NCBI RefSeq assembly: GCF_024213375.1
Contig: NZ_JANAVJ010000016.1
Location: 1-64,000 of the forward strand
Origin: Paenibacillus sp. MZ04-78.2
Lineage (GTDB): Bacteria > Bacillota > Bacilli > Paenibacillales > NBRC-103111
DNA: 64,000 bases
Direction: 5' to 3'
The position numbers and the translations under genes are program-made. This document shows, one piece after another, positions 44,299 to 53,873 of this stretch (its first letter is position 1; each line of letters begins with the position of its first letter). Below the pieces are notes generated by a model that was given only the letters and a program-made list of their open reading frames with translations, had not been told where the DNA came from and searched no databases.

Positions 44299-44838
44299 TC
44301 AGCTATGGTAAGCGCTGAAATTCTCAAAATCGTACGGTCGTATACGCGCGGGATTCTTGCCGGGCTCCTGTGCCTCCGGTACGGTCGGTTGCAGCGGAGC
44401 GCCCCACGGGGCCGTACTGTCCCGTGGCGTCCGGGCGGCGCCGGACCGCAGCAGCGGCACGAACTGCCGCCGGATCGTATAAACGCCGAAATCGACGGTC
44501 CACACGGTATCGGCCGAAACCCCGTGAATGTGCCAACGGTCGGCCTCCGGCGTCGTCTCGATATCGAAATGGCGGTGCGCGTTGTTTCCGTTAAAGTACA
44601 CGCCGGTGACGTCGTATATCCGCACCACCTTCGGCAGCACGCCCCAGTCGCACTCAAAATGCTGCGAGCACAGCCAACGCTTGCGGTTGCCGACTTCCCA
44701 ATAAACAAACAGCGTGTGGGCATCTCTGACCATCAGATGCAGAAGATCCTTCTCGTAGCGATCCGGCAGCTTGAAGCCGGACGTCGGAATAGACCGCACG
44801 GCAAAGTCCTCCTTGGAAACGAACTTTATCTTTAACAT
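44299..44838 (-). CDS. DUF4912 domain protein
   Basis: A 179-residue protein whose residues about 20-125 match DUF4912: LPDRYEKDLLHLMVRDAHTL, FVYWEVGNRKRWLC, VVRIYDVTGVYFNGNNAHRH, and WHIHGVSADTVWTVDFGVY. The C-terminal 50 residues are low-complexity Pro/Ala. DUF4912 is a beta-sandwich domain that often accompanies GH57 enzymes and may bind glucan. ATG 44838 is chosen over TTG 44847; no strong ribosome binding site is visible for either. It is the first gene of the minus-strand cluster, 21 bp before the GH57-GT4 gene. Confidence 0.82.
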   Translation of the reverse strand: MLKIKFVSKEDFAVRSIPTSGFKLPDRYEKDLLHLMVRDAHTLFVYWEVGNRKRWLCSQHFECDWGVLPKVVRIYDVTGVYFNGNNAHRHFDIETTPEADRWHIHGVSADTVWTVDFGVYTIRRQFVPLLRSGAARTPRDSTAPWGAPLQPTVPEAQEPGKNPARIRPYDFENFSAYHS

Positions 44839-44847
44839 AATTTGCAA

Positions 44848-45273
44848 ATCACAGCCGATTTATGCACGCAAGAAGCGGGGGGACAATCTGCCGTTTCCAG
44901 GAAGGAAACATTTAACTAAGCATCCACGGGGCGAAAAAAGAGGATTTTTGGCGCTCTTGGTCGAATAGTTCAGGGATAGCGGCATGGGTCTTTTTTTCGT
45001 TGATAAGAATGGATAAGCTTTTTGCAGCCTACAGCTACGCATGAACGATCGACAATTCGCTAACGTCAATATAAAGCAAGGAGACCATACGGCTTGGGAC
45101 GCGCAAGCATCGAGAAACCTTTTACAGGAAAATAACGTCGATATAGTTGGAATCGTTCCGGGAGACCTCTTGAGCCGATTCGACTAACGGTTTTTCCTGA
45201 GCGAAACGCTTTTCGATCTAGTTTGCAGTCATAGCCGTCATAGATTCATAGTGGAAACAGGGGGACGAGGACG
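44848..45273. other. Divergent intergenic region
   Basis: About 425 bp between the minus-strand alpha-glucan cluster and the plus-strand zinc-finger gene. It must contain the cluster's promoter. A 48-codon open frame lies at 45041-45187. No known RNA motif or clear terminator was recognised. Confidence 0.5.
45041..45187 (+). CDS. Possible small protein, 48 residues
   Basis: An ATG frame encoding MNDRQFANVNIKQGDHTAWD through ENNVDIVGIVPGDLLSRFD. The sequence looks protein-like (amphipathic, no low complexity) and lacks rare codons, but there is no clear ribosome binding site before the ATG. It may be a small protein, a pseudogene fragment or chance. Nothing in it is recognised. Confidence 0.25.
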   Translation: MNDRQFANVNIKQGDHTAWDAQASRNLLQENNVDIVGIVPGDLLSRFD

Positions 45274-45702
45274 ATGAGTTTTTGCTGCGGCGCCAGCATG
45301 TTGGGGACCAAAGGGACGCTAAGACATATCCGGACGCAAATTCATAACGTGCCGTTATTGTTCTGCCCGGTATGCCACCGTGTGGAAGTGCACCATCTGG
45401 TGGAAAGCGAGTACGAGATCCTTGCCGAGTATGCGCATGGAGACGGCGCGCCGGAAGTGGACTTCCAAGAGTATGTCGAGCATCGGGACGTTCAGGAGAT
45501 GTTCGAGAACTGTGTGAATCACGAGAACGAAGAGCCGCTGGAGGTCGTACGAAGCCAGATTGATATGGCGCTCGATCTGTTGATGGTGGCCAAAGAAATC
45601 GGCGACGCCGAATGGGAGCAGCAGCTCAAAAAAAGGCTCAACGTGCTCAGCCAGCGCCGTCACAAGCTGAAAAATAAAAAGACCATGCGTGGCCTGTCTT
45701 AA
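45274..45702 (+). CDS. Hypothetical zinc-finger protein upstream of sigI
   Basis: A 142-residue soluble protein. The N-terminus has MSFCCGASMLGTKGTLR and LLFCPVCHRVEVHHLVESEY, a four-cysteine pattern like YgiT-type or rubredoxin-type zinc knuckles. The rest is helical, with VVRSQIDMALDLLMVAKEIG DAEW followed by a basic end (KKRLNVLSQRRHKLKNKKTM), resembling a UvrB/UvrC-type helical hairpin. The ATG follows GGGGGACGAGGACG. No family assigned with confidence; an adaptor role would be a guess. Confidence 0.65.
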   Translation: MSFCCGASMLGTKGTLRHIRTQIHNVPLLFCPVCHRVEVHHLVESEYEILAEYAHGDGAPEVDFQEYVEHRDVQEMFENCVNHENEEPLEVVRSQIDMALDLLMVAKEIGDAEWEQQLKKRLNVLSQRRHKLKNKKTMRGLS

Positions 45703-45955
45703 CAGAACCAACCTTTTGCAAAAACGTCCCTTCTTCGCCAAGCTTCTTTGCAGGCAAAGACAGCGCCGGCAGCGGCGCCGTATGCCCATGTGAGTATGGT
45801 GCCGATGCCGCATGGCGGTGCGGTCCGGCGCCAGGGCAAGCCTGCCGCGGCTGCGGCTTGGATAGGGACGTTTTTTGCGGCTGGACAGGTTGGAAAACCT
45901 GCCCTGACCCACATAAAAATTCCTTAGAAAATATAGGCGTCCAGCCCTCGAAATG

Positions 45956-45984
45956 ACCCCCGTAATCGTATAAGCGAGAGCGAA
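45956..45984 (+). promoter_or_regulatory. Candidate SigI-dependent autoregulatory promoter
   Basis: ACCCCC (45956-45961) and CGAA (45981-45984) are separated by 19 nt and lie 26 bp before the sigI start. C-rich -35 and CGAA -10 elements are described for SigI promoters in Bacillus and Clostridium, where sigI drives itself. Confidence 0.55.
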
Positions 45985-46009
45985 ATTTTTAAGCAGAGAG
46001 GTGGAACGA

Positions 46010-46819
46010 TTGCTGCTGGTTTTATTTAAGAAATTTCTCGGAAAACGCCAGGCACACCACTCGGATTCCGCGGATGCGCAAACGCCGGAACAAATCGTCA
46101 TTTTGATTCAAGAAGGTGATCTACGCCTTCGCAATCAATTCATCACGGATTACCAACCTTATGTTGCGAAGGTAACGAGCAGATTTTGCAAAAGATATGT
46201 GGACCCGGCCCGGGACGATGAGTTCAGCATCGCACTCGGCGCCTTCAACGAAGCGATCAATCAGTTTTCGCCGCAGGCCGGAAGGTCGTTTCTCGGATTT
46301 TCCGAGCAGGTCATCCGCCGACGGCTCATCGATTATGTCCGCAAGGAACAGCGCTTCTCGCAGCAAATTCCGTACAGCACGTTCGAGGTGGAGGACGAGG
46401 AGGACAACATCGTTAATCCGGTCGAAATCCATCAGGCTGTCGAACAGTACGAGAAGCAGAAGGGAATGGAGGAACGGCGCAGCGAGATTATCGATCTGAA
46501 CCGCTGTCTGTCCGACTTCGGTATCCGCTTCGGAGATTTGGTCGATGCTTCCCCTAAGCACGACGACTCGCGTCAGGCGCTCTTCGGTATTGCCAAGACG
46601 CTTTCGAATGACGGCGAGCTGATGCGGATTATGCTATCCAAGCGGATGCTTCCGATTAAGGAGCTGCTGTCTCAAGTGAAGGTTTCGCGCAAGACGCTGG
46701 AACGAAACCGCAAATTTATTATTGCTGTTGCTCTGATATATCTAGGACCTTATCCGTATCTCAGAGATTACCTACATATTAGAGAGGACCATGAAAAAGG
46801 GGAAGATGTCCGTGAATAA
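46010..46819 (+). CDS. sigI: RNA polymerase sigma factor SigI
   Basis: A 269-residue sigma-70 family factor of the SigI group, used in heat and envelope stress. Region 2 is visible as RNQFITDYQPYVAKVTSRFC followed by DPARDDEFSIALGAFNEAIN and QVIRRRLIDYVRKEQR. The C-terminal DNA-binding part ends LLSQVKVSRKTLERNRKFII AVALIYL, characteristic of SigI. TTG at 46010 behind AGAGAGGTGGAACGA is preferred; GTG at 46001 is an alternative. It overlaps rsgI, which encodes its membrane anti-sigma factor, and is preceded by a candidate SigI promoter. Confidence 0.92.
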   Translation: MLLVLFKKFLGKRQAHHSDSADAQTPEQIVILIQEGDLRLRNQFITDYQPYVAKVTSRFCKRYVDPARDDEFSIALGAFNEAINQFSPQAGRSFLGFSEQVIRRRLIDYVRKEQRFSQQIPYSTFEVEDEEDNIVNPVEIHQAVEQYEKQKGMEERRSEIIDLNRCLSDFGIRFGDLVDASPKHDDSRQALFGIAKTLSNDGELMRIMLSKRMLPIKELLSQVKVSRKTLERNRKFIIAVALIYLGPYPYLRDYLHIREDHEKGEDVRE

Positions 46820-48389
46820 AGGGGTCGTGATGGAAATCACGGAAAAAAGCATCATTGTGATGCGTCCGGACGGCAAGTTCGAGCGGGTGCCCCGCAAGAA
46901 GCGGACTTGCGAAATCGGCGAAGAGATCGTTTATGCGGATAGCGGCATCAATTGGAGAAGTCCTTCCGTCGCCGGCCGTTCGGCGATTGCGGCAGCCGTC
47001 GTCTTCGGCTTGGTCTTGTTTGCCAGCTTCAACGGGAAGTTGGGCAGCCCCGAGGTGGTAGCTTACATCTCGATGGACATTAACCCGAGCATCGAGATGG
47101 GCATCGACGTCAAAGAGAACGTTCTCGAGCTACGGGGGCTTAACGACGACGGGACGGAGCTGGCGCAGGCGGTCGACTACAAGGGGAAATCGCTGGAGGC
47201 CGTCACCTCGAAGCTGTTGGACAAGGCCGAGCAGGGCCCGCTTGCCAAGCAAGAGGCGGAGATTGTCATTGCCAGCGCCGTCGTCGGGTCTAAGAGCCAG
47301 GTGAGCGATATTGGCATTGCCGAGAAGCTGCGCAAGCAGGTAACCAAGCACATCCAAGAGGCGCACCCGACTAAAGTCGAAGCTTACCAGATCGCTTCGT
47401 TCGCCACGCCGAAGGAGGTGCGGGAGGCCGCCTCCCAGAACGGTATCTCCATGGGCAAGTACACCGTATATTTGAATGCCAAAAGCAACGGAGAGAGCGT
47501 AACCCTCGACGAATTGAAGAGAGAATCGGTCCTGCAGATCTCCAAGCAGAAGCCGGAAGTGGCCAAGCTCATTCAACCGGATAAGCTTCCGACGAAAGCG
47601 GACATCAAGAAGATGGTGGAGGAAGAGAAGAACGGAGAGCTGGACAAGAAGCTGGAGGACCAGTTGAAAGACCGCAAGCAAGACAACGGCAAGAATGGAA
47701 AGAACGGCAAAAACGGAAAAAACGATTCGAAAAACGACTCGAAAAACGACCCCAAGAATAACAACTCCAAGAACGACTCGAGAAGCGATTCGAAGAACGA
47801 TCCGAAAAAAACCGGAGGCACGACCGGGAACGGCGGAAAAGACAAAAACAAAGACGACGATACATACGACGATAGAAACGATAATAGAAACGATAATAGA
47901 AACAGCAATAAGCGGGGCAGCGATAGAGACGACAAATCCGCAGACCAAGGTAAGACGACGCCGGTCAATACAAGGTCAGGCAGCACGCCTCCTGCGGGCA
48001 CGAAGCCGGGAGCGACGAATCCCGGCACGTCGCGTCCTGGCAACAAAAACGACGACAAGAAGGAAGACGACCGGAAAAAAGAGGACGATCGTCAAAAGAA
48101 CGACCGTTCCGGTTCGGATTGGAAAGACCTGGAGGACGACCGGGAGACGGAAGAGTCCACCAAATCGAACGATGAGCGCCGGCGCGACGATGCAGACCGG
48201 CGCGTTGACGAATCTAAAAAGAAAGAGCAAAACCAACAGAAGAAACAGGGTAAAAAGAAGGAATCCGACAGCAGGAAAACGGACGACGCCAACAATAAAA
48301 AGCCGGCCGGAGATGCGAAGAAGAAAGACGATAACAAGTCGGTCGATTCCCGCAAGAAAGAGGACGATCAAGGGGAGGATGACCAGTAG
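46812..48389 (+). CDS. rsgI: Membrane anti-sigma factor RsgI
   Basis: A protein of about 525 residues. The cytoplasmic RsgI N-terminal domain is NKGVVMEITEKSIIVMRPDG, then GEEIVYADSGINW; a single membrane helix follows (RSAIAAAVVFGLVLFASF). The extracytoplasmic domain begins VVAYISMDINPSIEMGIDVK, the conserved RsgI core (about 80-240). The last 250 residues are low-complexity Lys/Asp/Asn/Arg, disordered and wall-spanning. GTG at 46812, 9 nt after AAGGGG, overlaps the sigI stop; ATG at 46791 or 46806 are alternatives. It holds SigI at the membrane until an envelope signal arrives. No carbohydrate-binding module is fused here, unlike in clostridial relatives. Confidence 0.9.
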   Translation: MNKGVVMEITEKSIIVMRPDGKFERVPRKKRTCEIGEEIVYADSGINWRSPSVAGRSAIAAAVVFGLVLFASFNGKLGSPEVVAYISMDINPSIEMGIDVKENVLELRGLNDDGTELAQAVDYKGKSLEAVTSKLLDKAEQGPLAKQEAEIVIASAVVGSKSQVSDIGIAEKLRKQVTKHIQEAHPTKVEAYQIASFATPKEVREAASQNGISMGKYTVYLNAKSNGESVTLDELKRESVLQISKQKPEVAKLIQPDKLPTKADIKKMVEEEKNGELDKKLEDQLKDRKQDNGKNGKNGKNGKNDSKNDSKNDPKNNNSKNDSRSDSKNDPKKTGGTTGNGGKDKNKDDDTYDDRNDNRNDNRNSNKRGSDRDDKSADQGKTTPVNTRSGSTPPAGTKPGATNPGTSRPGNKNDDKKEDDRKKEDDRQKNDRSGSDWKDLEDDRETEESTKSNDERRRDDADRRVDESKKKEQNQQKKQGKKKESDSRKTDDANNKKPAGDAKKKDDNKSVDSRKKEDDQGEDDQ

Positions 48390-48431
48390 AAGGATTAAAT
48401 CATTAGGTGCCGATATATCGCTCTCTACCTA

Positions 48432-48479
48432 AAAAAACCGTTACCGAAGCGGTCATGCCGCTCGGGTAACGGTTTTTTG
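48432..48479 (+). terminator. Intrinsic terminator of sigI-rsgI
   Basis: AAAAACCGTTACCG pairs with CGGGTAACGGTTTTTT; an inner AGCGGTCATGCCGCT hairpin extends it. Confidence 0.88.
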
Positions 48480-48616
48480 AAGTTGATTTCACATATTCTC
48501 ATAAAAAAAACCAAATGGCCCACCGATAAAATGGAAGAGAGGCGCTCGGCAATAAGGGAGGGGGCGCACACAAGTCAGCAGCATAGTTTACCACAGAAGC
48601 CAAGGAAGGTGTACAG

Positions 48617-50873
48617 ATGCTAAGGAAAGCCATCACAGCGGTATCCATCGCATCGGCTCTTCGCTTTCCAGTATCGCGGCGGCGGACAATCAAATTCCTG
48701 CCTTTGACGATCTCAAAAATCACTGGTCGAAGAACGAAGTGGAGTATCTCGTACAGAAAGGAATCGTCGACGGGGTCATCCAAAACGGACAGCCTGCGAT
48801 CCTGCCGGAGCAAAGTATCACAAGAGCGGAGTACATCAAGCTGCTTGTCTCCGCACGGCAGGCGAAGCTGAACGAACCGGCGGAGAGCTCGTTTCAAGAC
48901 GTCGCTTCCTCCCATTGGGCGTTGCAGTATATCGAAGCGGCCAAAGCGAAAGGATGGACCGACGGGTATGAGGACGGGACGTTTAAGCCCGATAGCAAAA
49001 TAAGCCGAGCGGAAATTGCTGTCTTGATGGTCCGCAGCTATAATCTCAGGATGCAGGAAGGCAATCCGGTCGTATTCGAGGATACGGCGGGCCACTGGGC
49101 GAACCATTACGTGAACATCGTCGCTTCGAATAAAATCGTCGAAGGCGATACGGTGAATGGAAAGCGCTTTTATTATCCGGAAAAAGCGGCAACCCGCGCC
49201 GAAGGAATGGCGATGCTGACCCGGTACTTGAAAACAATGGAAACCGGCGTCAAAAATCCAAAGAAAGAGACGCCGGCTCCTGCGCCGTTGCCGTCACCGG
49301 CTCCAGGTACATCCGGCACGACCAGCGGAGGAAGCTCCGGCTCCGATTCGAGTTCGGGGTCCGACTCGGATTCCACGCCGAGCCCTAATCCGAATCCGAA
49401 TCCGAACCCTAATCCGAACCCTAATCCGAATCCGGGTCCGAATCCGGGTCCGGGTCCGGACGATAAGCAGAAGATCATCTCGCTCGGCCCGGAGGATATT
49501 AAACATACGATCGGCAAAGGGCAGCCGGTTGAGGGGACCGACGAGTTGAACAACAAGATCGCTTTAGTCGGTCTGGGTCTGACTTCTTTTAGCGGCAGCC
49601 TCAGCGACATTTTGGTCGATCTGGTGAAACCGAATAAGTATTCGGCCAGCTGTCCGTTCCCGGCCTGACGGGGCCTGTGATCGAATTTTCGACTAACGGG
49701 AAGACGTTCGCTTCCGGGACGCTGACGTTCAACGTGGCCGGGCTGTCCAATAAACAGAACTTGGCGGCAGCGTATTACAACGAAACGACGCAGCGCTTCG
49801 AATTTTTGCCTGCCGCGTACAATGCGGATCAAGGAACGTTGAGCTTTACAACGACCCACAACAGCAAATACGTGCTGATCGATAAAAAATCATGGGAGCA
49901 GACGTTCCGGGCGCATCTCTCGACCGTCGTCGACGGCACCTACAAGCCGTATATCGATTTTGCCTTCATCATCGACAGCTCCGGCAGCATGAGAGACACG
50001 GACCCAAAAAATTTGCGTAAAACGGCGGTAACAAGCTTGGTTTATGGCTTGAAGTATGATGCGGCGAGCCCGCTTAAGACGGAAACCGTAACGGTGGCCA
50101 AATCGGTATACGAGGAAGAAAAAGGATACTACTTCGAATATCCGACCGTAACGAATCAGGTCTATTCCTTGAGCGACCGGGCCGCTATTATCGATTTTGA
50201 TACCAAAGCGCGAACGTACGCGACGTTCTCGGCCCACAGCTCGACTGTGACCGGTGCGGTGTACCACATCGATAGCGACGGCGGAACGAATATTTTTGCA
50301 GGGGTACGGGAAGCGGTGAGGCTGTACGATACGTACGGAGACAACGGCCAGCGTAAAATCGCCCTGCTGCTGACTGATGGACAAAACAACTTTGCAACGA
50401 CCCCAGACGATCTGAACATGCTGAAAGAGGCATTCGAGAAAGGCATCACGATCATCACAATGGGACTGAGCAAAGATGCGGACATCAGCCTGCTGAAACA
50501 AATTGCCGAGTATACCGGCGGGATGTATTTCCAAGTGCAGACAGCCGAGGATCTTGAGGCGTACTTCAAGTCGGCGCTGGAGAACAGCTATCATGAAGAT
50601 AAAGATAAGGACGGCTTGGACGACTTCTACGAGAAAACGGCCGGGATGATGCTGGAAAACGGCATGCTCATCCGGACAAGCACTGACCCGCTCACCGGTA
50701 AAGATACGGATGGGGACGGCTTCACGGATCTGGAAGAAATGGGCGAGCCGGTGGACATGGTCATTACGGCGGATATGATGCCGGAAGGCAACGCGCTGGT
50801 AGGCCAAACGGTGAAGGTGTTCAAAAACTTCAAAAGCTTGCCGACCGACAAAAACGACGTGCCGAAACCTTAA
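48617..50873 (+). pseudogene. SLH-domain/von Willebrand A surface protein, two frameshifts
   Basis: Three frames together encode one surface protein of about 750 residues. Signal peptide MLRKAITAVSIAS begins at ATG 48617 behind AAGGAAGGTG. The frame changes near 48656 to continue SSLSSIAAADNQIPAFDD. Three SLH units follow (FDDLKNHWSKNEVEYLVQKG; FQDVASSHWALQYIEAAKAK; FEDTAGHWANHYVNIVASNK), then a Pro-Asn repeat linker. Near 49645 the frame changes again to continue GQLSVPGLTGPVIEFSTNG. A VWA domain follows (FAFIIDSSGSMRDT, DGGTNIFAGVREA, LLLTDGQNNF) and an EF-like DKDKDGLDDFYEKTAG. Adding one G at each TCGGC (giving TCGGGC) restores a single frame. It would be wall-anchored through SLH domains. 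Either a decaying gene or two base-call errors. Confidence 0.8.
49381..49458 (+). repeat. Pro-Asn tandem repeat (6-bp unit)
   Basis: Repeated AATCCG/AACCCT/GGTCCG hexamers encode a (Pro-Asn/Gly)n linker of about 25 residues between the SLH and VWA parts of the surface protein. Such low-complexity tracts can change length by slippage. Confidence 0.9.
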
Positions 50874-50898
50874 GGCGCGCATGGCGAGTGATGGGATA

Positions 50899-50938
50899 CA
50901 AAAAGCGGGTCTTGCCTTTCGGGGCGGCCCGTTTTTTG
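50899..50938 (+). terminator. Intrinsic terminator
   Basis: AAAAAGCGGG pairs with CCCGTTTTTT across a GC-rich loop. It ends the surface protein gene. Confidence 0.8.
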
Positions 50939-51070
50939 CCGTTTCCAGACAGAGAAGAGACGGGAGTTTGCGAGGTGAGGCGTGTTCCGCAGACTGTTAT
51001 TTTGACGCCGGTTGCTCTATAATTGATCCAGAGGAGAACATGTAATTTTTCCATGAGGAGAGACTTGGAC

Positions 51071-52085
51071 ATGCGTTACACGACGTTCGGAAGCATGGGA
51101 TACCGCGTGTCTTCGCTCGGCTTCGGGGCAATGAACCTGCCCGGCGTACCGCTTGAACAGGCCCGGGCGGCTCTGAATTACGCGCTTGACGAAGGGATCA
51201 ATTACATCGATACGGCCGCAGCCTACCGCAACAGCGAAGAAATTATCGGCGAATGCATTTCGCACCGCCGCTCGGAATATTTTCTGGCAACGAAGACGGG
51301 AAAACGGGAATATAAGTCGGCCAGAAGAAATGGAGCGCAGCCTGGACCGGATGAAAACGGACGTCATTGATTTGCTGCAGATTCATTATGTCAACACAGT
51401 TCAAGAGTTTAAAGCGGCAATGGAAGAGGACGGCGCATACCAGGCGGCGCTTGAGATGAAGCGCAAGGGGCATGTCCGGTTTATCGGCCTTACCGGGCAC
51501 CGGCCGGAGCTGCTGGCCAAATGGATCGGCAAAGGACAGTTCGATCAGGTGCTGTTTCACTTGAACTTGGCGCAGCCGTTCGCTTTGGACGAGCTGATTC
51601 CCGAGGCGACCCGGCAGCAGATGGGGAAGACAGCGATGAAACCGCTCTCGGGCGGATTTATCCAGCCGGTGTCCCAAGCGATCCGCTATCCTTACAGTCA
51701 GGATGTGCATGTAACGATTTCAGGCATGATTAGCGTGGACGAGGTGAAGGAAAATATCGCCGCGATGCGGGAAGACGTCGGAGACGACGAACGGCGCGAG
51801 CTGGAGGCGCTGGCGGTGGAGCTTGGAGCGCATAACTGCCGCCGGTGCAATTACTGCTCCTGTCCGATCGGCGTGACGATTCCCGACATTATGATTTCGA
51901 GCCAGGTGCGCCGGACATTCGGCTTGCTGCCGAAGGGCGACGGGTTTTACCAGAAGCAAAAGGACAAAATATTGTCCTGTGCCGACTACGAGCCCTGTCG
52001 GGAGAAGCCGCTCTGCCAGCAGCAGTGTCCGTACCATCTGCCGATGCGGCAGGTGGTGATGGAGGCCGCCGGGTATTTCGGCTGA
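51071..52085 (+). pseudogene. Aldo/keto reductase with C-terminal iron-sulphur motif, one frameshift
   Basis: Two frames encode one protein of about 338 residues. The first (ATG 51071) gives MRYTTFGSMGYRVSSLGFGA and YIDTAAAYRNSEEIIGECI through LATKTGKREYKSA; near 51322 the frame must change to continue EEMERSLDRMKTDVIDLLQI. Removing one C from CGGCCAG restores it. The catalytic Tyr is in DTAAAY and Lys in LATKTGK. The C-terminus has CRRCNYCSCPIG and CADYEPCREKPLCQQQCPYH, the 4Fe-4S pattern of COG1453-type oxidoreductases. It lies directly downstream of another frameshifted gene. RBS is GAGGAGAGACTTGGAC. Confidence 0.8.
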
Positions 52086-52144
52086 GGCCAAGGAGGAACT
52101 TCGCGGGGAGCAGCGCCCGCTCAAACCGATAAGGAGTGACGAAA

Positions 52145-53767
52145 GTGGAGACGTTGGATCGTTATATTACGCAGGAGTTGAAGCTGCGCATCGTATTGGC
52201 GAATGAGGAGCGCTTTGGCGGGGCTGGAGCCGGTGAAGCCGGGAGCGAAGCGGAGGGAGACGCGGCGGGGGCCGTCGCGCTCGCGGTGTTTGTCACGCCG
52301 GAGGCGCTGGCGACGGACGCGTGGACGGAGGCGGCCGGCACGGAGGTGCCGGAGCCGCTCGTCCAAGCGGTCCGCTCGCTCGCCGCGCGCGGGCGGTTCA
52401 AGGGCCGCCTCGGGGACGCCGAGGTGCTGCCCACGCTCGGCCTGATGCCGGGCTATCAGGCCCTGCTGCTCTGCGGCCTGGGCGACGCCGCCCGCGCCGA
52501 AGACACCGACGCCTGGCGCAGCGCAGGCGTCTACGCGGCCCGCGCCGCGCACGAGCATGGGCTCGTGCGCCTCGCGGCGCCGCTGCCGCGCGCCGGGCGC
52601 GCGGCCTCCCGCGAGCTGGCGCAGGCGCTCGCGGAAGGGCTCTGGCTCGGCGCGTACCGCATGCCGAGCTATGCCGTCGCCGGCGGGGCGCAGCCGCCCG
52701 CGCTGCGGGAAGTCGCCCTGCTGCACGGCAGGGCGGAGGCCCCGGACACGCTCGCGGGACTCGAGCGTGCGATCCTCGCCGCGGAGGCGCTGGCGCTGGC
52801 GACGAATGTTGCCCGCGACCTCACGAACTTGCCCGGCAACTATTTGGTGCCGGAGACGCTCGCGCGGGAAGCGCAGGCCTTGGCCGCCCGGTACGGGCTG
52901 GAATGCACGGTGCTCGACGAGCACGGCATTCGCGAGCAGGGCATGGGCGGCCTGGAGGCCGTCGGCAAGGGCAGCGCGAACCCGCCGCGCATGATTGCCG
53001 TTCGCTACCGGGGGACGGCGGAGGAGAACGCCGACGTGATCGGCCTTGTCGGCAAAGGCATTACCTTCGATACCGGCGGCATCTCGCTCAAGAAGCCGGA
53101 AGGAATGGAAGAGATGATCAGCGACATGGGCGGAGCCGCCGTGCTGCTCGGTCTGATCCATGCGCTCGGCCGGCTCAAGCCGCCGGTCCATGTGGTGATC
53201 GTCATTCCGGCGGCCGAGAACATGCCTTCCGGCGCGGCTTTCAAGCCGGGCGACGTCATTACGGCGATGAACGGCCAGACGATCGAAGTGCTCAACACGG
53301 ACGCCGAAGGGCGGATCGTGCTGGCAGACGGTGTGTTGTATGCGAAAGCGCTCGGAGCGACGCGTCTGATCGATGTCGCGACGCTGACCGGCGCGGTGCT
53401 GGTTTGCTTCGGCGACGTGGCGACCGGGGCCGTGGCGAACGACGAGCCGATGATGCAGGAGCTGCTGTCCGCCGCCAAGCGGGCGGGGGAGAAGGTGTGG
53501 CCTCTGCCGAACTATCCAGAATATCACGACATGCTAAAGAGCCAAGTGGCCGATATCCGGAACGCCACCTCGCGCGACCGTTGGGCCGGCAGCATTACGG
53601 CCGGGCTGTTCATCGGCTTTTTCGCCGGGGAGACGCCGTGGGTGCATTTGGATACGGGCGGCACGGCATGGCTGTGGAGCGAACGGGGGACAGAGCCGCT
53701 GGGCGGCACGGGGGCGATGGTGCGCACGTTAAGCTGCTACCTGTGCCATTCCGTATTGAACGGGTAG
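52145..53767 (+). CDS. pepA: Leucyl aminopeptidase (M17)
   Basis: A protein of about 540 residues. The variable N-terminal domain (about 1-200) is very Ala/Gly-rich. The M17 catalytic domain begins LTNLPGNYLVPETLA and shows GKGITFDTGGISLK (zinc and catalytic Lys), DMGGAAVLLG, GQTIEVLNTDAEGRIVLADG (family signature with the second metal site and Arg) and IDVATLTGA. It removes N-terminal residues from peptides in the cytosol. GTG at 52145 lies 8 nt after AAGGAG. The N-terminal half has an unusually high GC content, reflecting Ala/Gly/Arg codons. Confidence 0.92.
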   Translation: METLDRYITQELKLRIVLANEERFGGAGAGEAGSEAEGDAAGAVALAVFVTPEALATDAWTEAAGTEVPEPLVQAVRSLAARGRFKGRLGDAEVLPTLGLMPGYQALLLCGLGDAARAEDTDAWRSAGVYAARAAHEHGLVRLAAPLPRAGRAASRELAQALAEGLWLGAYRMPSYAVAGGAQPPALREVALLHGRAEAPDTLAGLERAILAAEALALATNVARDLTNLPGNYLVPETLAREAQALAARYGLECTVLDEHGIREQGMGGLEAVGKGSANPPRMIAVRYRGTAEENADVIGLVGKGITFDTGGISLKKPEGMEEMISDMGGAAVLLGLIHALGRLKPPVHVVIVIPAAENMPSGAAFKPGDVITAMNGQTIEVLNTDAEGRIVLADGVLYAKALGATRLIDVATLTGAVLVCFGDVATGAVANDEPMMQELLSAAKRAGEKVWPLPNYPEYHDMLKSQVADIRNATSRDRWAGSITAGLFIGFFAGETPWVHLDTGGTAWLWSERGTEPLGGTGAMVRTLSCYLCHSVLNG

Positions 53768-53780
53768 AGGCTGGCGAGAC

Positions 53781-53838
53781 GCAAAAAGCGGATTTCGCAG
53801 CGTCGCTGTTGCGTACGCTTTGAAATCCGCTTTTTTGC
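53781..53838. terminator. Bidirectional intrinsic terminator
   Basis: GCAAAAAGCGGATTTC pairs with GAAATCCGCTTTTTTGC. It lies between convergent pepA and the minus-strand membrane protein gene. Confidence 0.85.
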
Positions 53839-53873
53839 GTTCCGAAAATGCAGGGATGCGACCGATCCGGCAA

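Noticed and set aside
49381-49458. Short regular repeats considered as a CRISPR array
   Set aside because: Units are 6 bp with no spacers and encode a Pro-Asn linker in frame.
48650-49680. Programmed frameshifting in the SLH/VWA gene
   Set aside because: Neither site has a slippery heptamer; both look like simple loss of one G.
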